DNA from: Orrella marina
GTDB taxonomy: Bacteria; Pseudomonadota; Gammaproteobacteria; Burkholderiales; Burkholderiaceae_B
Direction of reading: 5' to 3'
NCBI RefSeq assembly: GCF_003058465.1
Contig: NZ_CP028901.1
Location: 310,001 to 374,000, forward strand
DNA: 64,000 nt
The notes below the pieces were generated by a model that worked only from the letters and a program-made list of their open reading frames with translations, searched no databases and was not told where the DNA came from. A program made the translations under genes and the position numbers. Positions 47,410-56,959 of the stretch are shown in pieces (position 1 is the stretch's first letter; the number at the start of each line of letters is the position of its first letter).

Positions 47410-47563
47410 GCACGCGGTCGCTTTGGAGGGTGCAGGATGGCTTGTCCAAAGTTGACAAGGACTTTTGTCTGCGGTCGCGTTTGTCGCTTTGTCATATGCT
47501 TGCCCGATGTTCGTCCGATGTTTTTAAAGAGGCCTGTTCTCGAGATGCAAGGAGATGAGTGAC

Positions 47564-48282
47564 GTGCCGATTCCGGATCAGAAGCAGAACCAGACGCCTG
47601 TCGTACTGGCCAAAGGTACTTGTGCGATCAAGGGCTGGTCCGATGCCGTGAATACCACCTGGTTCGATCCGCAGCGATATGAGTTGCATGCCCACCCCGT
47701 AGCCGATGGTGGTCGCGGTAGTGCGTGGTACGTGGATGTGGCAGGCCAGCCAGGCGTGCTGCGACAGTATCGCCGGGGGGGATGATTGCGAAACTCAGTC
47801 GTGATCTTTACTGGTGGACAGGGCGAGATCAGACAAGAAGTTTCAGGGAGTTCGATATTCTTGCCGCGCTTGCAGAACGTTCCGGCCAGGGCCTGAACGT
47901 GCCCCGGCCGGTGGCTGCCATGGCGTGTCGCACGCATGGACTCTTCTATCGGGCGGCGTTGATCACGCAGCGGATTGCCCAGGCCGAGGCCTTCTGGAAA
48001 TACGACGATGGGCTGATCTGGGAGCGTGCAGGCCAGATGATTGCGCGCTTGCACAGGGCAGGCGTCTGGCATGCTGACTTGAACGTGAACAATATTCTGA
48101 TCGATCCCCATGAAAAAATCTGGCTGATTGACTTTGACAGGGCACGCACAGGCGTTACCGATCCGAAACGTCTGTATGGCAATCTGCAACGACTTGAACG
48201 TTCGGTTCGTAAAGTGTGCTCTGAACGCATCCACGATTGCTGGCCAATGTTGCTCTCAGGGTACGCTCGCGCGCCCGATTGA
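47564..48282 (+). pseudogene. kdkA: 3-deoxy-D-manno-octulosonic acid (Kdo) kinase KdkA, frameshifted
   Basis: KdkA phosphorylates Kdo in lipid A-core. GTG 47564 is chosen since AAGGAG is nine bases ahead; ATG 47555 touches that site. The first 73 codons end VLRQYRRGG at a seven-G run (47775-47781), where the frame hits TGA. With eight G it continues MIAKLSRDLYWWTGRDQTRS through the kinase core HRAGVWHADLNVNNILID and WLIDFDRARTG to 48282. All catalytic residues lie in the second part. The gene is either inactivated or mis-sequenced by one base. Confidence 0.82.
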
Positions 48283-48353
48283 TCTCGTAACAGCTTGTGC
48301 CGACCGGTCAGTGGTGGTCGCGGGCGGAAAATGGATTTAGAATTCGGGTCTTG

Positions 48354-48388
48354 ATCCCGTTTTGCATGTCAGAGACGGGATTTTTATT
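48354..48388 (+). terminator. Intrinsic terminator after kdkA
   Basis: ATCCCGT (48354-48360) pairs with ACGGGAT (48375-48381), followed by TTTTATTT counting from the last T of the stem. The remaining 250 bases before potF show no gene and should contain its promoter. Confidence 0.7.
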
Positions 48389-48638
48389 TGCATGAATTTC
48401 GTTGCAGCCGCGTTTTGTCATGATTATTCGTGCGCTGTCGAAACTAAACTGGAAGCTCAGGGATTGATGTAGGCCGGAACCTGCGTTCTTCATTGATCCG
48501 AGAGCAAGTCCCTTGATCGAGGAGCCAGTGGATCGGGTTGTCGCAACGGCCTGATGCTCATTGGCGCAACGGTGTTGCAAGGGTCTGTTTCCTTCAATCT
48601 TTGTCACGGCGGCGTGACCATTCCATCGGAGGGCCTGG

Positions 48639-49733
48639 ATGAAAGCGCGAGTTTTACTGACTTTGCTGGTAAGCAGTCTGGGTGTGGTGAGTACAGCCAC
48701 TGCACAGAACAAGACGCTGAACGTTTATAACTGGGCTGAATACACTGCGCAAGACACGATTCCCGGTTTTGAGCGGGAAGCTGGCGTGAAGGTCCGTTAC
48801 GACACTTACGACAGCAATGACACATTGCAGGCCAAACTGCTCACGGGCAATTCCGGCTATGACGTGGTTGTTCCGTCCACACATTACGCTGCAAGGCAGA
48901 TTGAGGGTGGATTGTTTCAGAAGCTTGACAAGTCCAGGATTCCGAACTGGGAGAACCTGGATCCGGCGATCATGAAGCTGCTTGAGCCAGTGGATCCGGG
49001 CAATCAGTATCTGGTTCCCTGGGGCTATGGCACCAACGCGCTCGGATTCAACGTGACCAAAGCCAGGGAAATCATGGGCGAAGACGTCGATCTGGCTGAC
49101 TGGTCTTTGCTGTTTGATCCAGAGAAAATCAAGAAGTTCGCCAGCTGCGGTGTGTCGGTTCTCGACGAGGCAGCCCAGGTGTTTCCTGCAGCCCTGCATT
49201 ATCTTGGCAAGGATCCCAACAGTAGCAACCCGGATGATCTCAAGGCTGCGCTAGAGCTGATGAAGTCGATTCGCCCCTATATCCGGCAGTTCAGTTCATC
49301 GGGGTATATCGACGAGCTGGCCTCGGGTGATCTGTGCATGGTGTACGCGTTTTCCGGGGATGTCCTGATCGCGGCTGACCGGGCGCGTGAAGGCAAGCGT
49401 CCTTACGAAATCGATTACTTCCTGCCCGGCAACGGGGCACCTGCGTGGTTCGATACCATGGCCGTGCCCAAAGATGCAGCCAATCCTGAACTGGCATTTG
49501 ATTTCATCAATTACTTGTCCAGGCCCGAGGTGTCGGCTGCGATTACCAACACCATGTTCTACCCGAACGCCAACAAGGCGGCAAGGGCGTTGGTCAAGCC
49601 TGAAGTGGCGAACAACGAGTCGATCTATCCGCCTGACGAAGTGGCCGAGAAGATCTTCGTGATTCAGGCGCAGCCGCTGAACGTGCAACGCCAGCAGTCC
49701 AGGATGTGGGCTGAGCTGAAGTCTGGTCGTTAA
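48639..49733 (+). CDS. potF: Putrescine-type ABC transporter, periplasmic binding protein
   Basis: PotF-like proteins capture polyamines in the periplasm. The 364-residue precursor has a signal peptide (MKARVLLTLLVSSLGVVSTATA, shown in part as a hydrophobic run ending ATA) and mature NVYNWAEYTAQDTIPGFERE, YLGKDPNSSNPDD, and FYPNANKAARALV, which align well by eye with PotF rather than PotD. A strong hairpin follows it, so it may be expressed above the membrane genes. Confidence 0.92.
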   Translation: MKARVLLTLLVSSLGVVSTATAQNKTLNVYNWAEYTAQDTIPGFEREAGVKVRYDTYDSNDTLQAKLLTGNSGYDVVVPSTHYAARQIEGGLFQKLDKSRIPNWENLDPAIMKLLEPVDPGNQYLVPWGYGTNALGFNVTKAREIMGEDVDLADWSLLFDPEKIKKFASCGVSVLDEAAQVFPAALHYLGKDPNSSNPDDLKAALELMKSIRPYIRQFSSSGYIDELASGDLCMVYAFSGDVLIAADRAREGKRPYEIDYFLPGNGAPAWFDTMAVPKDAANPELAFDFINYLSRPEVSAAITNTMFYPNANKAARALVKPEVANNESIYPPDEVAEKIFVIQAQPLNVQRQQSRMWAELKSGR

Positions 49734-49760
49734 TCCGGCCGCTGATCGGGTCATGACTGC

Positions 49761-49788
49761 CTGGCCGCCTGCCGGCGGCCAGAGTTTT
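49761..49788 (+). terminator. Terminator-like hairpin between potF and potG
   Basis: CTGGCCGCC (49761-49769) pairs perfectly with GGCGGCCAG (49774-49782) around TGCC and is followed by AGTTTT. It could reduce read-through from potF or protect its mRNA, giving an excess of binding protein. Confidence 0.7.
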
Positions 49789-49913
49789 ATCATTCATCAA
49801 CGTTCGCTTTTGAAGCTTTACTTCGAGATCTGTTTTGAGATCCGGTTTCATCGTTCAAATTTTCTGTCCGTTTTCGTTTAACGCGGGATGTCCCAATCGG
49901 GGTGTGAGCTGGC

Positions 49914-51044
49914 ATGGCAACTTCAGTCGGTAATCTGACTTCTTTTTCTGGCGATGCGCACGATTTTGTTCGAATCGTCGACCTCACCAAAATCTACGGC
50001 GAGACAGTGGCCGTCCAGAGCGTGAACCTGACTGTTCAGCGTAATGAAATCTTTGCGCTACTGGGTAGCTCCGGTTGCGGCAAGTCGACCTTGCTGCGCA
50101 TGCTGGCTGGATTTGAAACCGTCACATCTGGTCAGATCTTTCTCGATGGAGAGGACATCACCAGCCTCGCTCCCTATGAGCGGCCGGTTAACATGATGTT
50201 CCAGTCCTACGCACTGTTTCCGCACATGACAGTCGAAGCCAATGTCGCGTTTGGTCTGCGCCAGGAAGGTGTGGCGCGCAACGAGATACACGAGCGGGTG
50301 TACGAGGCGCTCGAGCTGGTGCAGATGTCGCCCTATGCCAGACGCAAGCCCCATCAACTTTCTGGTGGCCAGCAGCAGCGCGTCGCATTGGCGCGTAGTC
50401 TGGTCAAGCGTCCCAAGCTGCTGTTGCTCGACGAGCCGATGTCCGCCCTTGACAAGCAGATTCGTCATAACACCCAGATCGAGCTGGTCCGCATTCTGGA
50501 CCAGCTGGGGGTGACGTGTTTCATGGTGACCCATGATCAGGAAGAGGCCATGACGATGGCCAGTCGTCTGGCGGTCATGACAGAAGGTCAGATCCGTCAG
50601 ATCGGTTCACCGCAAGAGGTCTACGCCTTCCCGAATTCACGCTTTGTTGCCGCCTTCATCGGGTCGACCAATCTTTTTGAAGGTGAGATCACGGTCGACG
50701 AGTCTGACCACGTCATGATCGAAAGCGACGATCTGCCCAGAGCGTTCTATGTCGATCACGGTGTGAGCGAGCCGCTGGGCATGCAGGTTTCGGTTTCGTT
50801 GCGCCCGGAACAGGTACGGGTGAGCCGGCAGGCACCGGCCGGTGAATATAACTGGGGGCACGGTGTTGTGAATCACATGGCCTGGATGGGAAGCTATGCG
50901 CTTTACCAGATTCGGCTCGATTCGGGCAAGGTGGTCGAAGCCACCATGCCGTCACAGTTGCTGATGCAGGACGAGCCACCCGGACTGGATGAAGAAGTCT
51001 ATGTCAGCTGGGGACGTGACAGCGTCACGGTTCTGTCATCATGA
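49914..51044 (+). CDS. potG: Polyamine ABC transporter, ATP-binding subunit
   Basis: This is the energising subunit of the importer. The 376-residue protein has Walker [19 protein letters not shown], signature [15 protein letters not shown], Walker [15 protein letters not shown] and the H-loop [12 protein letters not shown], followed by a TOBE-type C-terminal domain. It overlaps potH by four bases (ATGA at 51041). Confidence 0.94.
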   Translation: MATSVGNLTSFSGDAHDFVRIVDLTKIYGETVAVQSVNLTVQRNEIFALLGSSGCGKSTLLRMLAGFETVTSGQIFLDGEDITSLAPYERPVNMMFQSYALFPHMTVEANVAFGLRQEGVARNEIHERVYEALELVQMSPYARRKPHQLSGGQQQRVALARSLVKRPKLLLLDEPMSALDKQIRHNTQIELVRILDQLGVTCFMVTHDQEEAMTMASRLAVMTEGQIRQIGSPQEVYAFPNSRFVAAFIGSTNLFEGEITVDESDHVMIESDDLPRAFYVDHGVSEPLGMQVSVSLRPEQVRVSRQAPAGEYNWGHGVVNHMAWMGSYALYQIRLDSGKVVEATMPSQLLMQDEPPGLDEEVYVSWGRDSVTVLSS

Positions 51045-51946
51045 GTACCCGCCTGGCCCGTCTTCGTTCGGATGCGATCAGTATCGCACCGCCCTTTGTC
51101 TGGCTGGTGCTGTTTTTGCTGTTGCCGTTCATTCTGGTGCTCAAGATCAGCTTTGCCGATCTCAAGTTTGGTGTGCCCCCCTACACCTCGCTGACCGAAT
51201 TGAAGGATGAGGCACTGAGCCTGACTCTGCATCTGCGCGGCTACCTGCTGCTGCTGAGTGACTCGCTGTACGTGTCGACCTACATCAACTCACTGCGGAT
51301 GGCGGGGATCACGACGCTGGTCTGCATCCTGATCGGTTATCCGATGGCCTACTACATTGCACGGGCTCCCGAGCGGATTCGGCACGTGCTGCTGCTCGCA
51401 GTCATCCTGCCGTTCTGGACGTCGCTCCTGCTAAGGGTCTACGCCTGGGTCGGGATCCTGCGTTCTGACGGGTTGCTCAATTCACTGCTGATGAATCTTG
51501 GTGTGATCAGTTCGCCACTCGAGATCTACCGCACGGACCTGGCTGTCTATATCGGTCTCGTGTACGCCTATCTGCCGTTTTTTATCCTTCCACTGTATGC
51601 CACCCTCGTCAAAATGGATCTAAGACTGCTTGATGCTGCCTATGACCTGGGCGCGCGGCCATGGCGGGCGTTTCTGTCGGTCACACTACCGCTGTCGATG
51701 CCAGGCGTGATCTCGGGGGCGATGCTGGTTTTTATTCCGGCAGTCGGCGAGTATGTGATTCCGGAGATGCTCGGTGGAGCGGATACGCTGATGATGGGCA
51801 GGATCATGTGGAGCGAGTTTTTTACCAATGCTGACTGGCCGATTGCGTCTGCGATCACGATCGTGATGGTTTCACTGTTGTTGATTCCGCTGATCGTCTT
51901 CCAGGTCAATCAGGCGCATCGCTATCAATCTCAGGGGGGGCGGTGA
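51041..51946 (+). CDS. potH: Polyamine ABC transporter, permease subunit
   Basis: The 301-residue inner-membrane protein has about six helices and the permease EAA-type loop DAAYDLGARPWRAFLSVTLPLSMPG. It ends at a seven-G run (51934-51940) and overlaps the next gene by TGATG, which suggests that this run is read correctly. A run of six C encoding VPPY also keeps frame. Confidence 0.94.
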   Translation: MSTRLARLRSDAISIAPPFVWLVLFLLLPFILVLKISFADLKFGVPPYTSLTELKDEALSLTLHLRGYLLLLSDSLYVSTYINSLRMAGITTLVCILIGYPMAYYIARAPERIRHVLLLAVILPFWTSLLLRVYAWVGILRSDGLLNSLLMNLGVISSPLEIYRTDLAVYIGLVYAYLPFFILPLYATLVKMDLRLLDAAYDLGARPWRAFLSVTLPLSMPGVISGAMLVFIPAVGEYVIPEMLGGADTLMMGRIMWSEFFTNADWPIASAITIVMVSLLLIPLIVFQVNQAHRYQSQGGR

Positions 51947-52773
51947 TGGCCAGGCGACTCGCACCGAACGCTCCTAGCAGGCTAGGCCAGTGGCTGGCGC
52001 TGGGGCTGGGTTTCCTGTTTCTGTACGTGCCTATTCTGAGTCTGATCGTGTTCTCTTTTAACGATTCGGCGATGATGACGACCTGGAGCGGATTTTCTTT
52101 GAGATGGTACAAGTCCCTGTTTCAGGATGCAGCACTGCTCAACGCGGCTTGGCTGTCCTTGCAGGTCGCGCTCATGACAGCAACGGCTGCCAGCGTGATC
52201 GGCGTCTGGGCCGGTTATGTGCTGGCCAGAAAGGGCAAGTTTCGCGGATTTTCTCTTTATGTCGGTCTGGTCAGTGCACCGTTGGTGATTCCCGAAGTCG
52301 TTCTGGGGATTTCGCTGTTGCTACTGTTTGTCGAGCTGGACAGCCTGTTCGGCTGGCCGGGCCAGCGTGGAATGTTCACCATCTGGGTCGGACATACGAC
52401 ATTTTGCATGGCGTTTGTCACCGTGATCGTGCAGTCGCGGATACGGGATCTGGATCGGTCGCTGGAAGAAGCGGCGCTCGATCTGGGTGCAACACCGGCG
52501 AAAGTGTTTTTCAAGATCACGCTGCCGTTGATCGCACCGGCGATTGTTTCAGGCTGGTTGCTTGCTTTCACGTTGTCGCTTGACGATGTGGTCATTGCGT
52601 CCTTCCTGTCAGGTCCGGGCTCGACCTTGCTGTCGCCCGAGATTTTCTCCAGGGTTCGTCTTGGACTCAAGCCTGAGGTCAACGCGCTTGCGACACTGTT
52701 TGTTGGCGCGGTGGCCATCGTCGTACTCATTGCCAGCGCGGTCCAGCGTCGCCAGAGGAGGTTTCAGTCGTGA
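51946..52773 (+). CDS. potI: Polyamine ABC transporter, permease subunit
   Basis: The second permease has about six helices and the loop EEAALDLGATPAKVFFKITLPLIAP. ATG 51946 overlaps the potH stop; GTG 51943 is an alternative. The G-rich end of potH serves as ribosome-binding site. Its stop overlaps the start of the next small gene. Confidence 0.94.
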   Translation: MARRLAPNAPSRLGQWLALGLGFLFLYVPILSLIVFSFNDSAMMTTWSGFSLRWYKSLFQDAALLNAAWLSLQVALMTATAASVIGVWAGYVLARKGKFRGFSLYVGLVSAPLVIPEVVLGISLLLLFVELDSLFGWPGQRGMFTIWVGHTTFCMAFVTVIVQSRIRDLDRSLEEAALDLGATPAKVFFKITLPLIAPAIVSGWLLAFTLSLDDVVIASFLSGPGSTLLSPEIFSRVRLGLKPEVNALATLFVGAVAIVVLIASAVQRRQRRFQS

Positions 52774-53126
52774 TGCATCTTTACGGTCTTAAAAACTGCA
52801 GTACCTGCAAGAAAGCCATCAACTGGCTCGACGGGCATGCCGTCGAATATGTTTTCACTGACTACCGGGAAGTGCCGCTAGCGGCGTCAGATCTCGTGCG
52901 CTACGCACAGCACCTGGGAGGATGGGAAAAGCTCGTCAACCGCGCCTCGCCAACCTGGCGCAAGCTCGACGCAGCAGAGCAGGCTGCTGTGTCTGATGAA
53001 CAATGGACTTCACTGATTGCCCGAAATCCCACCTTGGTGCGCAGACCACTTACGGTCTATGCGGATGGTTCTGTTTCCACGGGTTTCAATGAAGCGCGCT
53101 TTGCCAAGAAGTTACAGGGTGAGTGA
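52773..53126 (+). CDS. yffB: ArsC/Spx-family reductase (YffB-like)
   Basis: This small thioredoxin-fold protein starts MHLYGLKNCSTCKKAINWLDGH, with a CxxC-type active site, and carries the ArsC-family signature LVRRPLTVYADGS. The function of YffB is uncertain; it may be a glutathione-dependent thiol reductase rather than an arsenate reductase. It overlaps potI (TGATG-like, GTG 52770 is an alternative start), so it is probably co-transcribed with the importer by position rather than by function. Confidence 0.9.
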   Translation: MHLYGLKNCSTCKKAINWLDGHAVEYVFTDYREVPLAASDLVRYAQHLGGWEKLVNRASPTWRKLDAAEQAAVSDEQWTSLIARNPTLVRRPLTVYADGSVSTGFNEARFAKKLQGE

Positions 53127-53135
53127 TGCCTTGCG

Positions 53136-54611
53136 GTGCTTGTGGTGCCTGTGGTGAGCGGGTTGCAGGACTGGTTGGCGCAAGCCGGGTTTGGTGACCC
53201 GTCCATGCAAGGCACGACGCTGCTCTTGCTGATGCTCGGGCTCCTCATCACCCTGCTGGTTCTGGCGCTGGTGATGATTGGGCTTTTGTGGCGCGCACGC
53301 CGGCAGTCCGGCCTGGCCGAGGTCCTGACGGACGATCTGGTCCAGATATTGCAGGCGCAAGAGCGACTCGAGCAAGTCTGGAGGACGGAGCTTGGTCAGG
53401 GCAATGCACAGTTGCGCGCCGAGATACAGCAGAGTCAGCAGATATTTCGACAGGAGATTCTGCACGCCAACGAACAGTTTCGCTCGGCAGTGGCTCGTGA
53501 CGCGACCATGGCCAGAACAGAGATCAACGAAGGCCTGGAGCGATTCGCCGGAGGATTTGCGCAACGTCTGGACTCACTGGTGCAGGCCAATGAGCGACGC
53601 ATGCAGGATCTGCGCGATACGGTCGACAAGCGGTTGCAACTTCTGCAGCAGGACAATGCCCAGCGGCTCGACCAAATGCAGCGCACTGTGGACGAGAAGC
53701 TGCATGCCACGCTCGAACAGCGCTTGGGAGAGTCCTTCCGGCAGGTGTCAGACCGCCTGGAGGCCGTGCACAAAGGTCTGGGGGAGATGCAGGCTCTGGC
53801 GATCGGTGTGGGCGATCTGAAGCGGGTGTTGACCAATGTCAAGACCCGTGGAACCTGGGGTGAGGTGCAGTTGATGCGCCTGATCGAGGATGTGCTCACC
53901 CCTGATCAATATGCCACCAACGTCAAGACAGTCCCCGGCAGCGACGCCATGGTGGAAGTTGCCATTCGACTGCCCGGCAAGTCGCTGGATGACCAGCCTG
54001 TCTGGTTGCCGATTGATGCCAAGTTTCCCAAGGAAGAGTACGAGCGACTGCAGGACGCCCAGGATCGATCTGATAAACAAGCCGTTCAGATTGCAGCGAC
54101 TGCGCTGGGGCGTGCGATCGAGGCACAGGCCCGTCTGATTGCACAGAAGTACCTTGCGCCACCCCACACAACGGACTTTGGTGTGATGTTTCTAGCCAGC
54201 GAAAGCCTGTACGCCGAAGCATTGCGCCTGCCAGGCTTACTCGATCGCCTGCAGTCCTTGCGCATCAACGTCGCAGGACCTGCCAACCTGGGTGCATTGC
54301 TCAGCAGCCTGCAGATGGGTTTCAAGACATTGGCGATCGAGCAGCGTTCTTCTGAGGTGTGGCAGACACTTCGGGCCGTCAAGACCGAGTTCGGGAAGTT
54401 TGGTCAGGCGCTTGCGGACGTACGCAAATCACTGGAGAGCGCATCGAACCGCATTGGTCAGACAGAGACGCGCACGCGAGTCATGTTGCGCACCCTCAAG
54501 CATGTCGAAGGCGGCGAGGAAATTGAAGATTCCGGGGTGGGAGAGTCAGATTCAGTTCTTAAGGCGGCTGCGCCTTCTGATGATTTCAGCCGAACACCAG
54601 ACCGTCACTAG
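53136..54611 (+). CDS. rmuC: DNA recombination protein RmuC
   Basis: RmuC limits inversions at short inverted repeats. The 491-residue protein has an N-terminal membrane helix (about residues 27-50), a long coiled-coil (about 60-215) and the RmuC nuclease-like core with VKTRGTWGEVQLMRLIEDVL, LPIDAKFPKEEYERL and TTDFGVMFLASESLYAEAL. The start is one of several GTG codons; 53136 is the longest and lies 12 bases after AGGGTGAG. It follows yffB by nine bases. Confidence 0.9.
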   Translation: MLVVPVVSGLQDWLAQAGFGDPSMQGTTLLLLMLGLLITLLVLALVMIGLLWRARRQSGLAEVLTDDLVQILQAQERLEQVWRTELGQGNAQLRAEIQQSQQIFRQEILHANEQFRSAVARDATMARTEINEGLERFAGGFAQRLDSLVQANERRMQDLRDTVDKRLQLLQQDNAQRLDQMQRTVDEKLHATLEQRLGESFRQVSDRLEAVHKGLGEMQALAIGVGDLKRVLTNVKTRGTWGEVQLMRLIEDVLTPDQYATNVKTVPGSDAMVEVAIRLPGKSLDDQPVWLPIDAKFPKEEYERLQDAQDRSDKQAVQIAATALGRAIEAQARLIAQKYLAPPHTTDFGVMFLASESLYAEALRLPGLLDRLQSLRINVAGPANLGALLSSLQMGFKTLAIEQRSSEVWQTLRAVKTEFGKFGQALADVRKSLESASNRIGQTETRTRVMLRTLKHVEGGEEIEDSGVGESDSVLKAAAPSDDFSRTPDRH

Positions 54612-55029
54612 TCCGAAGAGGCACCCAGGGAGCTCACATCAGATACGCTGGTTTTTTTGAGATGCATTGTGGGCAAACGCACCTCTCGAACACCCTGTTG
54701 TGGATGATACGGCCTGACCCCAGAGGCGGTCCTCGATTTAGCCCTGATAGTCAGGGTTCGGGTTCAAGCGAGGTCCTTGTCGGTTCGTGCTCCAGGCAAT
54801 CGTGAGGGATAATGATGGTTTGGCAGGCGGTCCTGGCAGGTTCCTTTGGACTTGTTCATTGACATGTTTCGAGTGGGCCGCATTCTTATCACATTCGTAC
54901 TCATGATCCGGCTTAAGGTTTTTCAGCGTGTTTCCTGGGTGATTTCCGTCTGGTTGTCGCCGGTCAGACAATGGAATATCTGATGCCCGGATCGTCGAGA
55001 TTTCAGGTTTGGCAAAGGCCGTTTAACCC
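54612..55029. other. Intergenic region between rmuC and rpiA
   Basis: No ORF looks real. A T7 run near 54650 after a weak hairpin may terminate rmuC. A two-tier inverted repeat, CCTCG (54731-54735) with CGAGG (54769-54773) enclosing CCCTGA/TCAGGG (54742-54747 with 54751-54756), could form an RNA structure; its role is unknown. Confidence 0.4.
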
Positions 55030-55719
55030 ATGACAATACCCACACAGCAGCAACTCAAACAAGCCGTCGCACAGGCGGCCATCGACTACATCCGCCCGCA
55101 TCTTGTGCCCGGCTCGATCATTGGCGTGGGTACCGGTTCCACTGCCGATTGCTTCATCGACCTCCTGACGCCTTTTGCTGGACAGTTTGCGGGAGCAGTG
55201 GCCAGTTCGGAACGCACGGCACAAAGACTGATGCAGGGTGGCGTCAAAGTTTTCAATCTGAACGATGTGGAAACCATGCCGGTTTACGTCGACGGGGCAG
55301 ATGAGATCAATCCTGCGTTGCAGATGATCAAAGGGGGTGGCGGTGCGCTGACTCGAGAAAAAATCGTAGCCTCAGTGGCCCGCGAGTTTGTCTGCATTGT
55401 GGACGCATCCAAGCAGGTTGACGTGCTCGGAGCGTTTGCGCTGCCGGTCGAAGTGCTGCCGATGGCCGTGGCGTCTGTGATGCGGTTTGCCCGTGGAATC
55501 GGAGGGAATCCCGCAGTCCGTGAAGGTTTTGTGACAGACAACGGCAATGTCATTGTCGACATTGCCGGGTTGTCGATCGCGGACCCTGCACAACTAGAAT
55601 GCACATTGAACCAGTTGCCTGGCGTGGTGACAAACGGCATCTTTGCCCGGCACAGCGCTTCGGTTGCTCTCGTTGCCGATCCTCAGGGTGTCAGAAAGCT
55701 GATGGCCAGGACAGTCTGA
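55030..55719 (+). CDS. rpiA: Ribose-5-phosphate isomerase A
   Basis: RpiA interconverts ribose 5-phosphate and ribulose 5-phosphate. The 229-residue protein has GVGTGSTADCFI, VDGADEINPALQMIKGGGGALTREK (in part) and FVCIVDASKQVDVLG, with the catalytic Asp and Lys motifs intact. The gene appears monocistronic; phoU follows after 130 bases. Confidence 0.95.
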   Translation: MTIPTQQQLKQAVAQAAIDYIRPHLVPGSIIGVGTGSTADCFIDLLTPFAGQFAGAVASSERTAQRLMQGGVKVFNLNDVETMPVYVDGADEINPALQMIKGGGGALTREKIVASVAREFVCIVDASKQVDVLGAFALPVEVLPMAVASVMRFARGIGGNPAVREGFVTDNGNVIVDIAGLSIADPAQLECTLNQLPGVVTNGIFARHSASVALVADPQGVRKLMARTV

Positions 55720-55849
55720 CGTTCAGATCGGGATGCTCGTGATGGTTCGAGACTCAACTGTCAAATTACTGTCATCAAATCTGCGTACACTCGCTGGATA
55801 ATATTATCTTGCGGACCAGTCTGGTCCCGTTTTGTGCTGGATGAAAGCC

Positions 55850-56695
55850 ATGGAACTGAACGATCATACCTACAAGCAGTTTGACATTGAACTTGATGAA
55901 ATTCGCTCCGATTTCCTGCAAATGGGAGGGTGTGTTCAGAGCATGATCGCCGATGCCATGGAAGTGCTGGCAACAGGTGATGCAGAGTGCTTTGAACGGG
56001 TCAAGGAGAACGAGAAACAGGTCAACCAGCTGGAACTCGATATCGATGACCGCATCACGACCATGCTGGCCAGGCGCCAGCCCCTGGGATTTGATCTGCG
56101 ACTGTTGCTGGCCGTAACCAAGATGCTCACGGACATGGAGCGTTGCGGTGATGAGGCTGAGCGGATTGCTGTGCTCGGACGCCGTATGCATGAAGATGCG
56201 CAGAAGTTCGTGCCGGAAATGGAACTGCAGCACGTTGCGACTGCGGTGCTGGGCATGCTGCATGATGTCATGGACAGCTTTGCGCGTCATGACTCGGTGC
56301 TCGCAGCCTCTGTGGTTCGTGGTGACAAGAAGGTTGATAAAGAGTGGAAGGCTGCGATGCGTGGTTTGATCACTTACATGATCGAGGATCCGAGAATGAT
56401 TACAGGGTCAATTGACCTGATGTTGATGTCGCGTTCGCTGGGTCGGATCGGTGATCATTGCAAGAACATGGCTGAGCGCGTGATCTTTATGGTCCATGGC
56501 AAGGATGTGCGTCACCAGGGTGCCAAAGCCGCTGAACGCCTGGTCAAGAAGGCGACTCGGCATATCTCCGCAATGCAAGCGCCCACCAGCGCAGCCACCG
56601 AGTCGATCTCGACGCCGGACGCGACAACAGCCGCGGATGCGTCAACCCCTGATGTATCCCAGGAAGTCAAGCCAGAGAGTGGAAGTCAGTCCTGA
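55850..56695 (+). CDS. phoU: Phosphate signalling protein PhoU
   Basis: PhoU represses the Pho regulon through PhoR and the Pst transporter. ATG 55850 (MELNDHTYKQFDIELDEI) is chosen, with ATG 55841 as alternative. The 281-residue protein has two PhoU three-helix repeats with MGGCVQSMIADAME and the metal-binding-type motifs DMERCGDEAERIA and LGRIGDHCKNMAERV. A 45-residue Ala/Thr/Ser-rich tail follows. No pst or phoBR genes are adjacent, which is unusual compared with enterobacteria. Confidence 0.92.
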   Translation: MELNDHTYKQFDIELDEIRSDFLQMGGCVQSMIADAMEVLATGDAECFERVKENEKQVNQLELDIDDRITTMLARRQPLGFDLRLLLAVTKMLTDMERCGDEAERIAVLGRRMHEDAQKFVPEMELQHVATAVLGMLHDVMDSFARHDSVLAASVVRGDKKVDKEWKAAMRGLITYMIEDPRMITGSIDLMLMSRSLGRIGDHCKNMAERVIFMVHGKDVRHQGAKAAERLVKKATRHISAMQAPTSAATESISTPDATTAADASTPDVSQEVKPESGSQS

Positions 56696-56706
56696 GTGAC
56701 TGGCCT

Positions 56707-56750
56707 CATCGGCAAGGAATGTCACTTTCGAGCGGAATTCCTTGCCGATG
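56707..56750 (+). terminator. Hairpin after phoU
   Basis: CATCGGCAAGGAAT (56707-56720) is a perfect inverted repeat of 56737-56750, a 14-bp stem. There is no T run after it, so it may be a Rho-dependent end or mRNA-protecting structure. Confidence 0.55.
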
Positions 56751-56959
56751 GACTGTCCCCCCGAATCGCAGCCTTTGAACGATGAATCGCCGTCTTTGAT
56801 ACGACATCTGGATAGCCACCGATCCGTTTCGGATTGGTGTGACTGCTCAATCGACCTGCTGTCTAGGTGGCCACGCCAGCTGGCGCACCGATTTATCGGC
56901 ATGGTGAGCATTTGTAGTACATTTTTTTCTCACTCATGAGAACCAAGGGAGCAGGCAGC

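Noticed and set aside
51934..51940. Seven-G run at the end of potH as a frameshift
   Set aside because: The literal sequence gives a normal C-terminus and a TGATG overlap with potI, which argues that it is correct.
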